A DNA stretch of 64,000 nucleotides. Source: Pseudomonas fulva 12-X. GTDB taxonomy: Bacteria; Pseudomonadota; Gammaproteobacteria; Pseudomonadales; Pseudomonadaceae. The translations under genes and the position numbers were made by a program. Positions within the stretch are counted from its first letter, which is position 1; the number at the start of each line of letters is the position of its first letter. The stretch spans positions 2,929,001 to 2,993,000 of the forward strand of contig NC_015556.1 of NCBI RefSeq assembly GCF_000213805.1, in the 5' to 3' direction. Below are positions 20,691 through 30,661 of the stretch, piece after piece. Under the pieces are notes generated by a model. That model made no database searches, was not told the origin of the DNA, and saw only the letters and a list, made by a program, of their open reading frames with translations.

Positions 20691-23600
20691 GGCTGATCAT
20701 CCTTGAGTTCGCTGATCGCCGCCTCGAATAGCGACTGGTAGAGCACGGCGCCCCAGTGTGCGAACTGGCCGTGGCCCAGCAAGGCGTCGAAATCCGGGTA
20801 CTGACGGGCCAGACTGGCGCTCTGCTGCACTTCGCCGGTGGTGGTGTGGCCGTCGCCTTCGTAGACCTTACGGGCAGCGTCCATCGCCCTTTCCTCATCG
20901 CCATCCTTGTCGAGCTGGGCGAACCAGGCCGCGACCGTTCTGATCGCCACCGGCAGCGGCGCCTGCATGCCAGCGGCGTAGCCGTCCAGCCACTGACGCA
21001 GCAGGTGTTCGGCATCGGCCTGGCTCAGCGGATCGAAGGCCAGACGCACGTCTTCGGCTACCAGCAGCGTGGTCAGTGGATGGCCACAGGCAGCGGCCGC
21101 CACATGGCTGACCCAGGGCCTGAGCAGGCGGTGCCACTTGTAGGAACGGTCCTTGCGCTTCAGCCCGCCAGGCTGCAGCTCCAGCCGTGCCAGGGCGTCG
21201 CCGGCCGCGTGCAGATCGCCGAGCCAGTCCTCCAGCGCGAGACCACCATGGGCGAAGCTCAGGCGCAGCGGCGATGGCAAGCGTTCGGGCCAGCGCGCCA
21301 GCAGCGCGGCATAGCCCTGCAACTGTGCCGGCAGTGGTTCGAGCAATTGCGCGCGCAGGCGCTCACCAAAACCGGCCACCGGCAGCAGGCCACTGCGCTG
21401 GATGCGCCGCGCGGCCCGCTCGAGTGCTGCATCGACAGGCTGGTTTTCCTGCAGGGACAGCGCGGCAGCCTGCAGCAATGCCTGCTGGATCTGGTGGCGC
21501 TGCAGGCCATCGAGGGCAAAGGGCTCGGCATCCAGCTCGGCCTGCTCGGCTTCGTCCAGATGCACCTTGAGGCGCGAGGTGAAGAACTGCTTCACCGGGT
21601 CACGCAGGAAGCGTTGCAGGGTTTCCAGATTCAGCGCGTCGTCAACCACGTAAGCGCCCAACGGCTGCTCACCGGTCTGCGCCAGCAGTGCGCGGTGGGA
21701 AGCGGCCCATTCATGCACGTAACTGAACAGCGGCCCGTCAGCGGAAAAATAGCGTCGGCTGAAGGGCTGCAGCGGGTGCTCGGTGGTCAGGGCATGCAGC
21801 AGGTCGCCGCCGCCCGCCAGGCGCCAGGCGCTGGCCAGGTGATCACGCAGTTGACCGATCAGCACCGACGGCGGTCGCTCGGTGTTGTCGCGGATACTGC
21901 GTCCGACCCAGCTGATATACAGGCGCTCGCGCACCGCCAGCAGCGCTTCGAGCAGAAGATAGCGGTCATCCTCGCGGCGCGAGCGGTCGCCGGGGCGGTA
22001 GTCGCCGCCCATCAGGTCGAAGTCCAGCGGCGCCTGGCTGCGCGGGTAATCGCCGTCGTTCATACCCAGCAGGCAAAGATGACGGAATGGAATGGCGCGC
22101 ATCGGCATCAGCGTGCAGACGTTCACAGCGCCTGCCAAAAAGCGCTGACTGAGCCCGCCCTGATCCAGCCCACCGAGCCAGGCCTCACGGACCACGGCCA
22201 GTGGCAGGGCTTCTTCCAGGCTGGCCGCCTCGCACAGCTCCAGCCAACTCTCCAGGGCATCCTGGGCCTGGTTGCGCAGCACTTCGTCGCGCTCGTCCTG
22301 GGGCAGGAAGAAGTCGTCCAGCAGCGCCCGTAGGCGCTCGCCCCAGCTCACTGGCAGCTGGGTTTCGGCGAGGCTGTCGCCATGCAGCTCCAGCGCATCC
22401 AGCAGCCGGGTCAGCGGGCCGATCACGGCAGCATCCAGGCCACCGATCTCGTCATAGGGCTCGATGCCCGCCCGTGCGCCGGCACCGCCCACGGCGTAGC
22501 CGAGCAGCATGCGGCGCAGGCCGAAGCGCCAGCTGTTCTGCTCCAGCCCGGCGCCCAGGCCGAGGCCTTCGCGCTGTTCGGCATCCAGCCCCCAGCGCAC
22601 CCCGGCGCCTTCCAGCCAGCGGCGCAGCAGCGGCAATTGGTCATCCGCGATGGCGAAGCGCGCCCGCACCGCCGCAACATCGAGCAGATCGAGAATCTCG
22701 CTGACGCTGAAGCGGCTGTCCGGCAGGCGCAGCAGGTGCTCCAGGGCGATCACCAGCGGCTCCTTGCCGCGCAGCCCCTGGTCCGCCAGGGTGAAGGGAA
22801 TGAAGCGCGGATCGTCACTGGCGAACTGGCCGAACACCGCGCGAATATGCGCGGCGTAGGTATTCACATCCGGCACCATGACGATCACATCACGCGGGCG
22901 CAGGGTCGGGTCCGCGCTGAACGCCGCCAGTAGCTGATCGTGCAGCACCTCGACCTCACGCTGGGCACTGTGGGCGACGTGAAAACGCAGCGAGTGATCC
23001 TTCTCCGGATCGACCGCCGGCCAGTGGGTACGGCTTTCTTCGACGGGGCGCAGGTCGAGGATGTCGTTGTGCAGTTGGCCCAGCAGCGTGCCCTCGTCCA
23101 TCGCGCTGAACAGGTCGATGCGCTCGAACTGCTCGCGGTAGCGCTGCGGCTCGTCGTACTGGTCGAGCAGGTTGATGTAGTCGCGGCCCTGCTTGCCCCA
23201 GGAGGCCAGCAGCGGCTGGCCGTGTTGGTGCAGCTCCTCGACCTCGAAAAGCCCAAGCTGGCCGACCTGCCCCGTCTGCCCGCCCGCCTTGCGCTTTTGC
23301 CGGCGGTACTCGTGGCGCAGCAGGTCCTTGTCTTCGACGATATCGCCCCAGTGGTGCTGGGACGGGTTATGCACGTAGAGCATCACTTGGCTGAAGCGCG
23401 CCATGGCCGCCAGCGCCTCGAGCATCTGCGCCGGCAGAGAGGAAATACCGAACACCGTGACCCGGCGCGGCAGGCCGCGGGGCGGCGCATCCATTTCCGC
23501 CAGCCTGGCGACGAAACGCGGGTGCACCCCGGCGCGGCTCTGGGACAGATGCTCCTCGCCGACATCGGCCAGCAGCGTGCGCCACAGCAGCGGCTGCCAC

Positions 23601-24139
23601 AGCGCGGTGTCGTCGAGGGGCTTCACGCTGCCGCGGGCGTTGCGCAATTGATCGTGCCCTTCGGCCCAGTCCGTCAGCCAGTCGGCGCGGTACACCTGGT
23701 ACTGGTCGAACAGGTCGGCCAGGCGCTCGGCCAGCTGGTGACGCTTGCGCAGGTCGGCGTCATCGGCCAGAAAGCGGCGCAGCGGCGCGAAACAGGGCTC
23801 GTCGAGCAGGCTCGGCAACAGGCGCATCAGCCGCCAGGTCAGCGGCGCCTTGTCCAGCGGCGACTGCGGGGGAATCGCCTCGCTGCCCAGCACCGTGCGG
23901 TAGGCCTGCCACAGAAAGCGCGCCGGCAGGCTCACATCGGTGGCCGCCGCGATGCCACAGCCGTCCTGCTCGGCCAGCGCCAGCTTGAGCCACTGGGCAA
24001 TGCCATTGCTCTGCACCAGCAGCACCTCGTTCTCCAGCGGGCGCAGCGGATACCGACGCATCCACTCCACCGCCAGAGCGCGTAGCTCCTCGAGGCGGTT
24101 GCCATGGATAACAATCAGACCGGGGTTAAGCGCCGACAT
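20687..24139 (-). CDS. recC: Exodeoxyribonuclease V subunit gamma
   Basis: The 1150-residue subunit that holds RecBCD together and reads the Chi site. It has the degenerate helicase folds expected of RecC: an N-terminal LRALAVEWMRRYPLRPLENEVLLVQSN-like region typical of the family, a mid-protein HVAHSAQREVEVLHDQLL and FIPFTLADQG, and the inactivated nuclease-like C-terminus. It is the first gene of recC-recB-recD, the order found in Pseudomonas. No promoter element is obvious in the 103 bases upstream of its start. Confidence 0.96.
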   Translation of the reverse strand: MSALNPGLIVIHGNRLEELRALAVEWMRRYPLRPLENEVLLVQSNGIAQWLKLALAEQDGCGIAAATDVSLPARFLWQAYRTVLGSEAIPPQSPLDKAPLTWRLMRLLPSLLDEPCFAPLRRFLADDADLRKRHQLAERLADLFDQYQVYRADWLTDWAEGHDQLRNARGSVKPLDDTALWQPLLWRTLLADVGEEHLSQSRAGVHPRFVARLAEMDAPPRGLPRRVTVFGISSLPAQMLEALAAMARFSQVMLYVHNPSQHHWGDIVEDKDLLRHEYRRQKRKAGGQTGQVGQLGLFEVEELHQHGQPLLASWGKQGRDYINLLDQYDEPQRYREQFERIDLFSAMDEGTLLGQLHNDILDLRPVEESRTHWPAVDPEKDHSLRFHVAHSAQREVEVLHDQLLAAFSADPTLRPRDVIVMVPDVNTYAAHIRAVFGQFASDDPRFIPFTLADQGLRGKEPLVIALEHLLRLPDSRFSVSEILDLLDVAAVRARFAIADDQLPLLRRWLEGAGVRWGLDAEQREGLGLGAGLEQNSWRFGLRRMLLGYAVGGAGARAGIEPYDEIGGLDAAVIGPLTRLLDALELHGDSLAETQLPVSWGERLRALLDDFFLPQDERDEVLRNQAQDALESWLELCEAASLEEALPLAVVREAWLGGLDQGGLSQRFLAGAVNVCTLMPMRAIPFRHLCLLGMNDGDYPRSQAPLDFDLMGGDYRPGDRSRREDDRYLLLEALLAVRERLYISWVGRSIRDNTERPPSVLIGQLRDHLASAWRLAGGGDLLHALTTEHPLQPFSRRYFSADGPLFSYVHEWAASHRALLAQTGEQPLGAYVVDDALNLETLQRFLRDPVKQFFTSRLKVHLDEAEQAELDAEPFALDGLQRHQIQQALLQAAALSLQENQPVDAALERAARRIQRSGLLPVAGFGERLRAQLLEPLPAQLQGYAALLARWPERLPSPLRLSFAHGGLALEDWLGDLHAAGDALARLELQPGGLKRKDRSYKWHRLLRPWVSHVAAAACGHPLTTLLVAEDVRLAFDPLSQADAEHLLRQWLDGYAAGMQAPLPVAIRTVAAWFAQLDKDGDEERAMDAARKVYEGDGHTTTGEVQQSASLARQYPDFDALLGHGQFAHWGAVLYQSLFEAAISELKDDQP

Positions 24140-24242
24140 GCAGAATTCCTGAGAACAGAATCAGACGGCGAATGATGACAGAGCATAGCGACAAGGTGTG
24201 ACGTGCCGCAGGATTTTAGCGCGCACGAATTGATGTTGGCGC

Positions 24243-25019
24243 TTAGCCGACATCCTTGCGCGTGGTGCGCTCGTTGCTGATCCGCGCGCGGCGGAAATTC
24301 CAGCCGAGAAACAGGCGCGAGGCCAGGTTGTCGCGGCTGTGGGGTTCACCATAGTGCAGCAGCACGGTGGAGCGCAGCGCTTTGGGGTCGCAGGGCTCGT
24401 TGGCGTGCAGCGAGCGGTAGCCCCAGAAGAAGTAGGCGTTGCCGGGCACGATCTTGATGGTGACCGGCTTCAGCCAGCCGCGCTTGACCGCGAAGGTGAC
24501 CAGCTTCTGGGTCAGGGTGTTCTGCATCACGGCCTTCTCCAGAATGTTGAAGTACAGATTGGAGCGGATGTTGCGCAGGTTGGGGAAGAAGATGAAATCG
24601 CCGCAGTAGCGGCCCTCGGTGGGCGTGACCAGCGGAATCAACGCCGTCAGTGCCGCCGCGTCGTAATGGAAGTAGTAGGACTCACGCTTGCCGGTCAGCC
24701 CCTGCAAACAGCGCAGCGCAGGAAAGATATCAGGTGAGCGTGGCGGCTGGCCGATGCCGCCCTGATAGATCCGCCGGAACAGATCCTTGACCTGAGGCGA
24801 GACGCTCATCTGCTCGAAGATGCTGCCCCTCACAGCGTCCAGCCCCTGCAGCGCGAAGTACTCGTGCTCGTGGCGCGCTACTTCTTGGTGAACGTGATTC
24901 CGCGCGGCCTGCAACTGCTCGTCGGTGAGAAACCCTTCGATTACGGCGTACCCCTGTTGCTCCATGTCATGGAGCAGGCGCGGTACCACCTGCGGATCGG
25001 CTTTGGCGAAGTCGGGCAT
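24243..25019 (-). CDS. Phytanoyl-CoA dioxygenase-like 2-oxoglutarate/Fe(II) oxygenase
   Basis: A 258-residue protein with the double-stranded beta-helix oxygenase signature. The likely Fe(II) triad is His118-x-Asp120 (YFHYDAAA) plus His205 in GYRSLHANEP. Arg217 in LRSTVLLHYGEPHSR is a good 2-oxoglutarate ligand, at the expected 10-14 residues after the distal histidine. The N-terminal MEQQGYAVIEGFLTDEQLQAAR is typical of PhyH proteins. The substrate is unknown; homologues act on acyl-CoAs, amino acids and small metabolites. It stands alone, downstream of nothing obvious, on the same strand as recCBD's 5' side. Confidence 0.72.
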   Translation of the reverse strand: MPDFAKADPQVVPRLLHDMEQQGYAVIEGFLTDEQLQAARNHVHQEVARHEHEYFALQGLDAVRGSIFEQMSVSPQVKDLFRRIYQGGIGQPPRSPDIFPALRCLQGLTGKRESYYFHYDAAALTALIPLVTPTEGRYCGDFIFFPNLRNIRSNLYFNILEKAVMQNTLTQKLVTFAVKRGWLKPVTIKIVPGNAYFFWGYRSLHANEPCDPKALRSTVLLHYGEPHSRDNLASRLFLGWNFRRARISNERTTRKDVG

Positions 25020-25198
25020 CGGGCGGCATCCTTAGCTGATGGCGGCAGGCTAATGGCAGGCTCACGCAGAACCTTTTTCGGAGTGACCTGCAGTTGATAC
25101 AGGTTCTCACTTTGTAGCCTTTTGAATGCAGCTCACACGCTTTAGCGCGCGGTTTCTGACGAATGGGTGCTGGCCAGAGGATGGCCACAGCTCAGTGT

Positions 25199-25756
25199 TC
25201 AGGGCTGCTTCGCCGACCACTGTGTGCGGATATCGCCCTTCTCAAGATTACTCGCGCTATTGCCGAAAGCGTCTTCAGCCTTGAGGTCAGCGCCCTTGCC
25301 CGCCAGGGCATCGAGCATTTCAGTGCGCTTGAACAGCGCCGCATACATGGCGGCGGTCTGGCCATTGCCATTGCGCTGGTCCGGGCTGCAGTCGGCGTCG
25401 AGCAGGCGTTTGGCGATACGCACTTCGCCTTTGAAGATCGCGCCCATCAGCGCCGTGTTGCCGCGCTTGTCCTGGGCACAAGCGTCCGCACCGGCGCTCA
25501 GCAGGCGCTCCACCGCGTCGCGATGGCCGTGGTAGGCCGCAAGGATCAGCGCGGTATAGCCCTTCTCGTCTGCAGTGTTGAGGTCGTAGCCGGCGGCGAT
25601 GAACTCATCGAGCATCGCCACGTTGCCCTCGCGGGCGGCCTGGAAGTAGTAATCGCGCAACTGTGCCTGAACGCGCTCGGCATCCGGCGCAGAAGTGTCG
25701 GCCAGCAGCGGCGCGGCAATGCCCAGCGCCAGAACGAAACAGAAATTACGCAACAT
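25199..25756 (-). CDS. ankB: Periplasmic ankyrin-repeat protein AnkB
   Basis: A 185-residue protein with a cleavable signal peptide (MLRNFCFVLALGIAAPLLA) and about four ankyrin repeats, for example EKGYTALILAAYHGHRDAV and KRGNTALMGAIFKGEVRIAKRLL. In P. aeruginosa ankB lies beside katB and is needed for full periplasmic catalase activity. The start at 25756 has a good GGAGG ribosome site; the open frame upstream is read-through. It follows katB after an 80-base gap on the same strand, so co-transcription and a chaperone-like role for KatB are likely. Confidence 0.88.
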   Translation of the reverse strand: MLRNFCFVLALGIAAPLLADTSAPDAERVQAQLRDYYFQAAREGNVAMLDEFIAAGYDLNTADEKGYTALILAAYHGHRDAVERLLSAGADACAQDKRGNTALMGAIFKGEVRIAKRLLDADCSPDQRNGNGQTAAMYAALFKRTEMLDALAGKGADLKAEDAFGNSASNLEKGDIRTQWSAKQP

Positions 25757-25836
25757 GCAATCCTCCCGCGCGGCATTGCGCCGCGTCTGGTCGTGGCGTG
25801 CGGCTCGCCCGAGCCGCACGCCATGCAGTGGCAGGC

Positions 25837-27375
25837 TCAGTCCTGCAGTTTGGCAGCGAGCGCCTTGACGCGCGCCAGGTCGCCCCCTGCCACCTTGGTC
25901 AGGCCTTCGCCATACTGCGCATCGGCCTTGTAGAAGAACGACAGCATGATGTGCTTGCTCTCGTCTTCGGCCTCGGCCAGGGCGCCGCCCAGGCTGGCGA
26001 TCAGGTCGCCCTGCATCTTCTTGTCGTAGGAGCGATACAGCTCGCCGGCCTGCTTGAAGTTCTGCTCGCGCTGGATCTTCTTCTGCTCGGTGGTGCCGCT
26101 CAGCGGCAGGTTGCTGTAGCGCGCATGCTCGGTGGCAGGCCGCGGGTTGATGCGGCTGGGCTCGTAGTTCACCTCGGTGGTGGTATGGCCGATATTCGCT
26201 GCGCCATCCTGGTTGCCGTTGTTGACCGGCACCTTGGCCTGGTTGATCGGCAGAAAGGCGTGGTTGGCGCCCAGGCGGTACATCTGCGTGTCGGCATAGG
26301 AGAACAGTCGGCCCTGCAGCAGGCGATCCTCGGAGGGCTCGATGCCCGGCACCAGGTTGGACGGCGCCATGGCCACCTGTTCGGTTTCCTGGAACACGTT
26401 GTCCGGGTTCTTGTTCAAGACCATCTGGCCGATCTTCTTGTAGGGCACGTCCGGCCAGATCTTGGTAGCGTCCAGCGGATCGAAGTCGTACTTGGCCAGG
26501 TCAGCCGGTTCGAGCACCTGTATGTACAGATCCCACTTGGGGTAGTCGCCGGCGTTGATCGTGGTGATCAGGTCGCGGCTCATGTGGTTGAAATCCTTGC
26601 CCTGGATCTGCTCGGTCTGCTTGGGGTCGTTGTTTTTCACGCCCTGCAGGCTGCGCCACTGGAACTTGACGTAGCGGTACTCGTTCCTGGCGTTGACCAG
26701 CTTGTAGGCGTGCACGCTGTTGCCGTTCATTTGCCGGTAGTTGGCCGGCGTGCCCTCGTTGGAATACAGCAGCGTCAGGGTGCGGGTGGCTTCGGGCACG
26801 TGACTGAAGAAATCGAACTGGGTACGGTTGCTGCCGTAATTGGTGTTCGGGTCGGGCTTGAAGGCGTGCACCATGTCCGGGAACTTGATGGCATCACGAA
26901 TGAAGAAGGTCGGGAAGTTGTTGCCGACCAGGTCCCAGTTGCCCTCGCTGGTGTAGAACTTGGTGGCGAACCCGCGCGGGTCACGCAGGGTTTCCGGCGA
27001 ATGGTTGCCGTGTACCACACTGGAGAAACGCACGAATACAGGGGTGGTGGTGCCCTTGGTGAAGACCTTGGCGCGGGTCAGGTCGGAGATGTCCGCCGTG
27101 GCGGTGAACTCCCCATGGGCACCGGTGCCACGGGCATGCACCACGCGCTCGGGGATGCGCTCGCGGTCGAAGCGCTGCAGCTTCTGGATCAGCTGCACGT
27201 CCTGCAGCAGGGTCGGGCCGGTGTCGCCTGCGGTCTGTGAATTCTGGTTATCGCCTACCGGTGCACCGTTGTCGCGAGTCAGAGGCGCAGCCTGGGCCGA
27301 CAGGCTGAACAGCGAAGCGGACAAGGCCGCGGTCATCAAACCAAGGGCGGGCGCCCATGTGGTCGTGGGTTTCAT
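25837..27375 (-). CDS. katB: Periplasmic catalase KatB
   Basis: A 512-residue clade-type small-subunit haem catalase with a cleavable signal peptide (about residues 1-30, ending SLFSLSAQAA). Catalytic residues are present: the distal His in VVHARGTGAHGEF, the Asn in LVGNNFPTFFIRD and the proximal Tyr in RLFSYADTQMYRLG. The signal peptide and the ankB neighbour point to P. aeruginosa KatB, the peroxide-induced catalase controlled by OxyR, rather than KatA. Start at the ATG at 27375. A possible OxyR-like site lies about 100 bases upstream. Confidence 0.93.
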   Translation of the reverse strand: MKPTTTWAPALGLMTAALSASLFSLSAQAAPLTRDNGAPVGDNQNSQTAGDTGPTLLQDVQLIQKLQRFDRERIPERVVHARGTGAHGEFTATADISDLTRAKVFTKGTTTPVFVRFSSVVHGNHSPETLRDPRGFATKFYTSEGNWDLVGNNFPTFFIRDAIKFPDMVHAFKPDPNTNYGSNRTQFDFFSHVPEATRTLTLLYSNEGTPANYRQMNGNSVHAYKLVNARNEYRYVKFQWRSLQGVKNNDPKQTEQIQGKDFNHMSRDLITTINAGDYPKWDLYIQVLEPADLAKYDFDPLDATKIWPDVPYKKIGQMVLNKNPDNVFQETEQVAMAPSNLVPGIEPSEDRLLQGRLFSYADTQMYRLGANHAFLPINQAKVPVNNGNQDGAANIGHTTTEVNYEPSRINPRPATEHARYSNLPLSGTTEQKKIQREQNFKQAGELYRSYDKKMQGDLIASLGGALAEAEDESKHIMLSFFYKADAQYGEGLTKVAGGDLARVKALAAKLQD

Positions 27376-27475
27376 GGGGTAGTCCTCGTCGTTTTTATGA
27401 GTACGCGCGTCATGCGCTCGCACCAAATTACGAGAGGCCCTTCGCCTGGCTAAATTGGAAAAAGCCAGCGCCTTG

Positions 27476-27500
27476 ATAGGCGATACTTATTACCTGATAG
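27476..27500. promoter_or_regulatory. Possible OxyR-type site upstream of katB
   Basis: ATAG-N7-TTAT-N6-ATAG is seen at 27476-27500; the OxyR consensus is ATAG-N7-CTAT-N7-ATAG-N7-CTAT. Three of four quarter-sites are recognisable, with one spacing off by one and no clear fourth. It lies about 100 bases upstream of the katB start, where an activator could work. Confidence 0.35.
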
Positions 27501-27560
27501 AGCGCAGGCGTGGTAAGCGAAGCGGCGATCAAGCCGCCGCTTCTGCTCTTTCACCAGCCC

Positions 27561-29483
27561 TCAGACCCGAAAGTGGCTGACCATCAGCTGCAGCTCATTG
27601 CCCAGGCGCGCGAGTTCGACGCTCGAAGCGGCCGTCTCTTCGCTGGCCTCGGCGGTCTGCTCGGAAATGTCGCGCACGTTGACCACGCTGCGGCTGATCT
27701 CCTCGGCCACCGCGCCCTGCTGCTCGGCGGCGGCGGCGATCTGCTGGTTCATCGCCTGGATGCTCGACACCTTGCTGGTGATCGCGCCCAGAGCATCGCC
27801 GGCACGGCGAGCCAGCGCCACGCTGCTGTCGGTCAGCTCGCGGCTGCCCTGCATGATGGTCGCCACCTGCTGGGTGCCCTGCTGCAGGCCGGCGATCAGC
27901 CCTTCGATCTCCTCGGTGGACTTCTGGGTGCGCTGGGCCAGGCCGCGGACCTCGTCCGCCACCACGGCGAACCCACGCCCGGCCTCCCCGGCCCGCGCCG
28001 CCTCGATGGCAGCGTTTAGGGCCAGCAGGTTGGTCTGCTCGGCAACGGCCTTGATCACGTCCATCACCCCGCCGATCTTCTTGCTTTCGCTCTGCAGCTC
28101 GCCCATGGCGTCGCTGGAACGGCTGACTTCGGCCGCCAGCCTGTCGATCTGGGCGATGGCTTCGGCTACTACGCGATCGCCCTGGGCGGCCTCGTGGTCG
28201 GCATCGGATGCCGCTTGCGAGGCATCGGCTGCGCTGCGCGCCACCTCCTGCACGGTGGCGGACATTTCCTGCATGGCGGTGGCCACCTGGTCGGTTTCCA
28301 CCTTCTGGCTGTTCACGCCGGCGCTGGTCTGCTCGGTGACGGCCGACAACTGCTCGGCAGCGCTGGCGATCTGGGTGACGCCGTCACGAATACTGCCGAT
28401 CAGATCGCGCAAGGTGCTGCCCATGCGGGCGATGCCCTGTTGCAGCACACCCAGCTCATCGCGGCGGGTGACCTGCAGCGTCTGGGTCAGATCACCACTG
28501 GTGATGCGCTCGACCGCCTCCAGAGTTTCCTGCAGCGGGCGGGTGATCTGCCGGGTGATCAGCCAGGCCGCGACGATCCCCACCAGCAGCGCCAACAGCG
28601 TGGCGGCGGTCATCATCCGGGTGGCGAAGGCGCTGTCGCTGTCGCGCAGCTTGACCTGCATGGCCAATAGGGCATCGCTGCCCTTGACGATCTCCAGCAC
28701 CTGCTCGGTCATGGCATCGCGCAACTGCACGCGCTCGGCGACTGCAGTGCGGTAGGTATCCACCAGAGCCCGGTAGCTGCCGACGGCGCTTTCCAGTTGC
28801 TGGATCAGGTCGCGGTAGTCGCCATTGAAGGCAGAGGTCAAACTCTCCAGCCCCTGGTCGGTATTCTCGATCTGCTGGCTCAACGCCCGCTCGGTTTGCT
28901 CATTGGTATCGGCCGTATAACTCAGCATGCGGTAGCGTAGGGTCTGCAGGTCGTCCTTGGTACGAGCGACGGCCTGGTAGCGCGTCAAACCCGCCGCATC
29001 GGCAGCGGCGCCGCGCAGCACCTCCTCCCGGACCTTGTCGACCAGCTCGAGTGCCCGCTCGGCCACCTCGATCATCTCGGCACGGGTCTTGTTGGCGCTG
29101 GCGTATACCGCATTGGTCTTGTCGTAGGCCTTCTGGTACTGGTCGATCAGTTCGATTTGCTCATTTATCAGCCGCACGTTTTCCGGGCTGCGAAACTTCG
29201 GCCGTATGGCCTGCTGCAGCTGCGAAAGCGTGCGGATATGCTGCTGCACCTTGTCGGCTTCAGTAGCACTGCCGTTGGAGAGCAGATACTGCAAGCGTGC
29301 CACCCGCAGATCGGTAAGGGTGTGAGTGAGTTCATTGACATCGGTCATGCGTTCGCTGCGCTCAACCACCTTGCCGAGGCTGGTCCAGCCGACGAAGGCC
29401 AGAGCCATGGTCAGGAGCAGTACAAGACCGAAGCCCAGCGCCAGTTTCCGGGTGACACTGATATTGCCAAACCATGTGTTCAT
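27561..29483 (-). CDS. Methyl-accepting chemotaxis protein with HBM-type sensor
   Basis: A 640-residue chemoreceptor. TM1 is at about residues 10-32 ([21 protein letters not shown]). A ~250-residue all-helical periplasmic domain follows, resembling the helical bimodular (HBM) sensor of McpS/TlpQ (motif [16 protein letters not shown]). Then come TM2 ([16 protein letters not shown]), a HAMP domain, and the signalling domain with the invariant hairpin tip [22 protein letters not shown] receptors bind TCA-cycle acids or polyamines/histamine; the ligand here is unknown. Start at the ATG at 29483 with GGAG seven bases upstream, not the longer open frame. Confidence 0.92.
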   Translation of the reverse strand: MNTWFGNISVTRKLALGFGLVLLLTMALAFVGWTSLGKVVERSERMTDVNELTHTLTDLRVARLQYLLSNGSATEADKVQQHIRTLSQLQQAIRPKFRSPENVRLINEQIELIDQYQKAYDKTNAVYASANKTRAEMIEVAERALELVDKVREEVLRGAAADAAGLTRYQAVARTKDDLQTLRYRMLSYTADTNEQTERALSQQIENTDQGLESLTSAFNGDYRDLIQQLESAVGSYRALVDTYRTAVAERVQLRDAMTEQVLEIVKGSDALLAMQVKLRDSDSAFATRMMTAATLLALLVGIVAAWLITRQITRPLQETLEAVERITSGDLTQTLQVTRRDELGVLQQGIARMGSTLRDLIGSIRDGVTQIASAAEQLSAVTEQTSAGVNSQKVETDQVATAMQEMSATVQEVARSAADASQAASDADHEAAQGDRVVAEAIAQIDRLAAEVSRSSDAMGELQSESKKIGGVMDVIKAVAEQTNLLALNAAIEAARAGEAGRGFAVVADEVRGLAQRTQKSTEEIEGLIAGLQQGTQQVATIMQGSRELTDSSVALARRAGDALGAITSKVSSIQAMNQQIAAAAEQQGAVAEEISRSVVNVRDISEQTAEASEETAASSVELARLGNELQLMVSHFRV

Positions 29484-29858
29484 CGATTGCTCCAACTGCA
29501 CATTCAAATAATCAAAACTGAGCGCTTTATTTTTTGGCCAGCCGCACTCCCAGCGCGGTTCGGAACGACTTCCCAGTCGCCATCCTGAAATTTTGCGTGT
29601 TCGAGACACAGCCACACGGGCCGCTCGCAACAGCACTATCAAAGTGATATCGCATTGACGTAAGCCGCTTCGCTTGGTTCAGCGTATTTTTTATATGAGG
29701 TAGCTAGCTGCTAGCGGACAACCGAAACGCCTGGTTTAAAGGCTGCGAATGGGATTGGTGGCAAGAATCGATCACCGCGCAGTGGCGCTGATCAGTTTGT
29801 CGACCCAATCCCCCGCCCGGCGGTCTGAGCCAGAACAGGCCACCGTGTGGAGCAACCG
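29484..29858. other. 375-base divergent intergenic region, no gene seen
   Basis: It separates the chemoreceptor gene and the DUF421 gene, which point away from each other. It must hold both promoters. AT-rich patches (29517-29531 and 29685-29705) are present, but I see no convincing FliA, RpoN or other specific element, no repeat of the intergenic families, and no small ORF with a ribosome site. Confidence 0.5.
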
Positions 29859-30551
29859 ATGAACGCGTTCGATTGGCAGCGCATGCTGCTGGGAGATTTC
29901 CCCTGGCTTTTTCTGGGTGAAGTGGCGTTTCGCGCGCTGTTCGCCTTCGTGGTGGTGTTCGTGTTTCTCAAGGTCAGCGGCCGGCGCGGCATTCGCCAGC
30001 TGTCGCTGTTCGAGCTGGTGGTCATCCTCACCCTGGGTTCGGCCGCCGGTGACGTGTCGTTCTACGATGACGTGCCGCTGCTGCCGGTGGCCATGGTGTT
30101 CGTCACTCTGCTGGTGCTGTATCGCGCCACGGTGACGATGATGCGCCGCAGCGAGCGCATCTCCGACTGGATGGAAGGCAAGCCCGTGACCATCATCAAG
30201 GACGGGCTCTACGAGCTGAACAGCCTGGATCACCTGAACATCTCGTCCGACGAATTCTTCATGGAGCTGCGCCAGCAAGGCGTCGAACACCTGGGCCAGG
30301 TACGCCTCGGCATTCTGGAAACCGACGGCGACATGAGCCTGTACTTCTTCGCCGCCGACGACGTGAAGCCCGGCCTCTCGGTCCTGCCGGCCGAGCACCG
30401 CGCCGAGTACCAGGAGGTGCCCCAGGGCGGCATCTATGCCTGCATACGCTGCGGCCATACCCAGTCGATGACTGGCGGGCAACAGGCCAGTTGCCCGCGC
30501 TGCAGCCAGCGCACCTGGTCGCCAGCACTCAGCCACCAACGGCAGCGCTGA
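29859..30551 (+). CDS. DUF421 (YetF-type) membrane protein with C-terminal zinc ribbon
   Basis: A 230-residue inner-membrane protein. Three predicted helices at about residues 15-100 (LFLGEVAFRALFAFVVVFVFL, LFELVVILTLGSAAG, LLPVAMVFVTLLVLYRA) are followed by the DUF421 soluble domain (KPVTIIKDGLYELNSLDHLNISSDEFFMELRQQG). The family core FLKVSGRRGIRQLSLFELVV is clear. Unusual is the extra C-terminal CIRCGHTQSM...CPRC, two CxxC knuckles forming a rubredoxin-like zinc ribbon not present in plain YetF. Start ATG at 29859, with GGAG 6-7 bases upstream. Function unknown. Confidence 0.82.
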   Translation: MNAFDWQRMLLGDFPWLFLGEVAFRALFAFVVVFVFLKVSGRRGIRQLSLFELVVILTLGSAAGDVSFYDDVPLLPVAMVFVTLLVLYRATVTMMRRSERISDWMEGKPVTIIKDGLYELNSLDHLNISSDEFFMELRQQGVEHLGQVRLGILETDGDMSLYFFAADDVKPGLSVLPAEHRAEYQEVPQGGIYACIRCGHTQSMTGGQQASCPRCSQRTWSPALSHQRQR

Positions 30552-30661
30552 TCACGGCAGCAGCCCCTCGAGAAAAATCACCTGAACGGATTCGCGTCGC
30601 CGCGCCTCTACCTTTTTATCGCGCCGGGAACGAGGCGCTCCAAGAAGAAAAGGCCCGCACC

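Noticed and set aside
30579..30607. AlgU-like promoter (GAACGG-N17-TCTAC) before the 31-residue peptide
   Set aside because: Both elements deviate from the GAACTT/TCTGA consensus and such matches occur by chance in GC-rich DNA.
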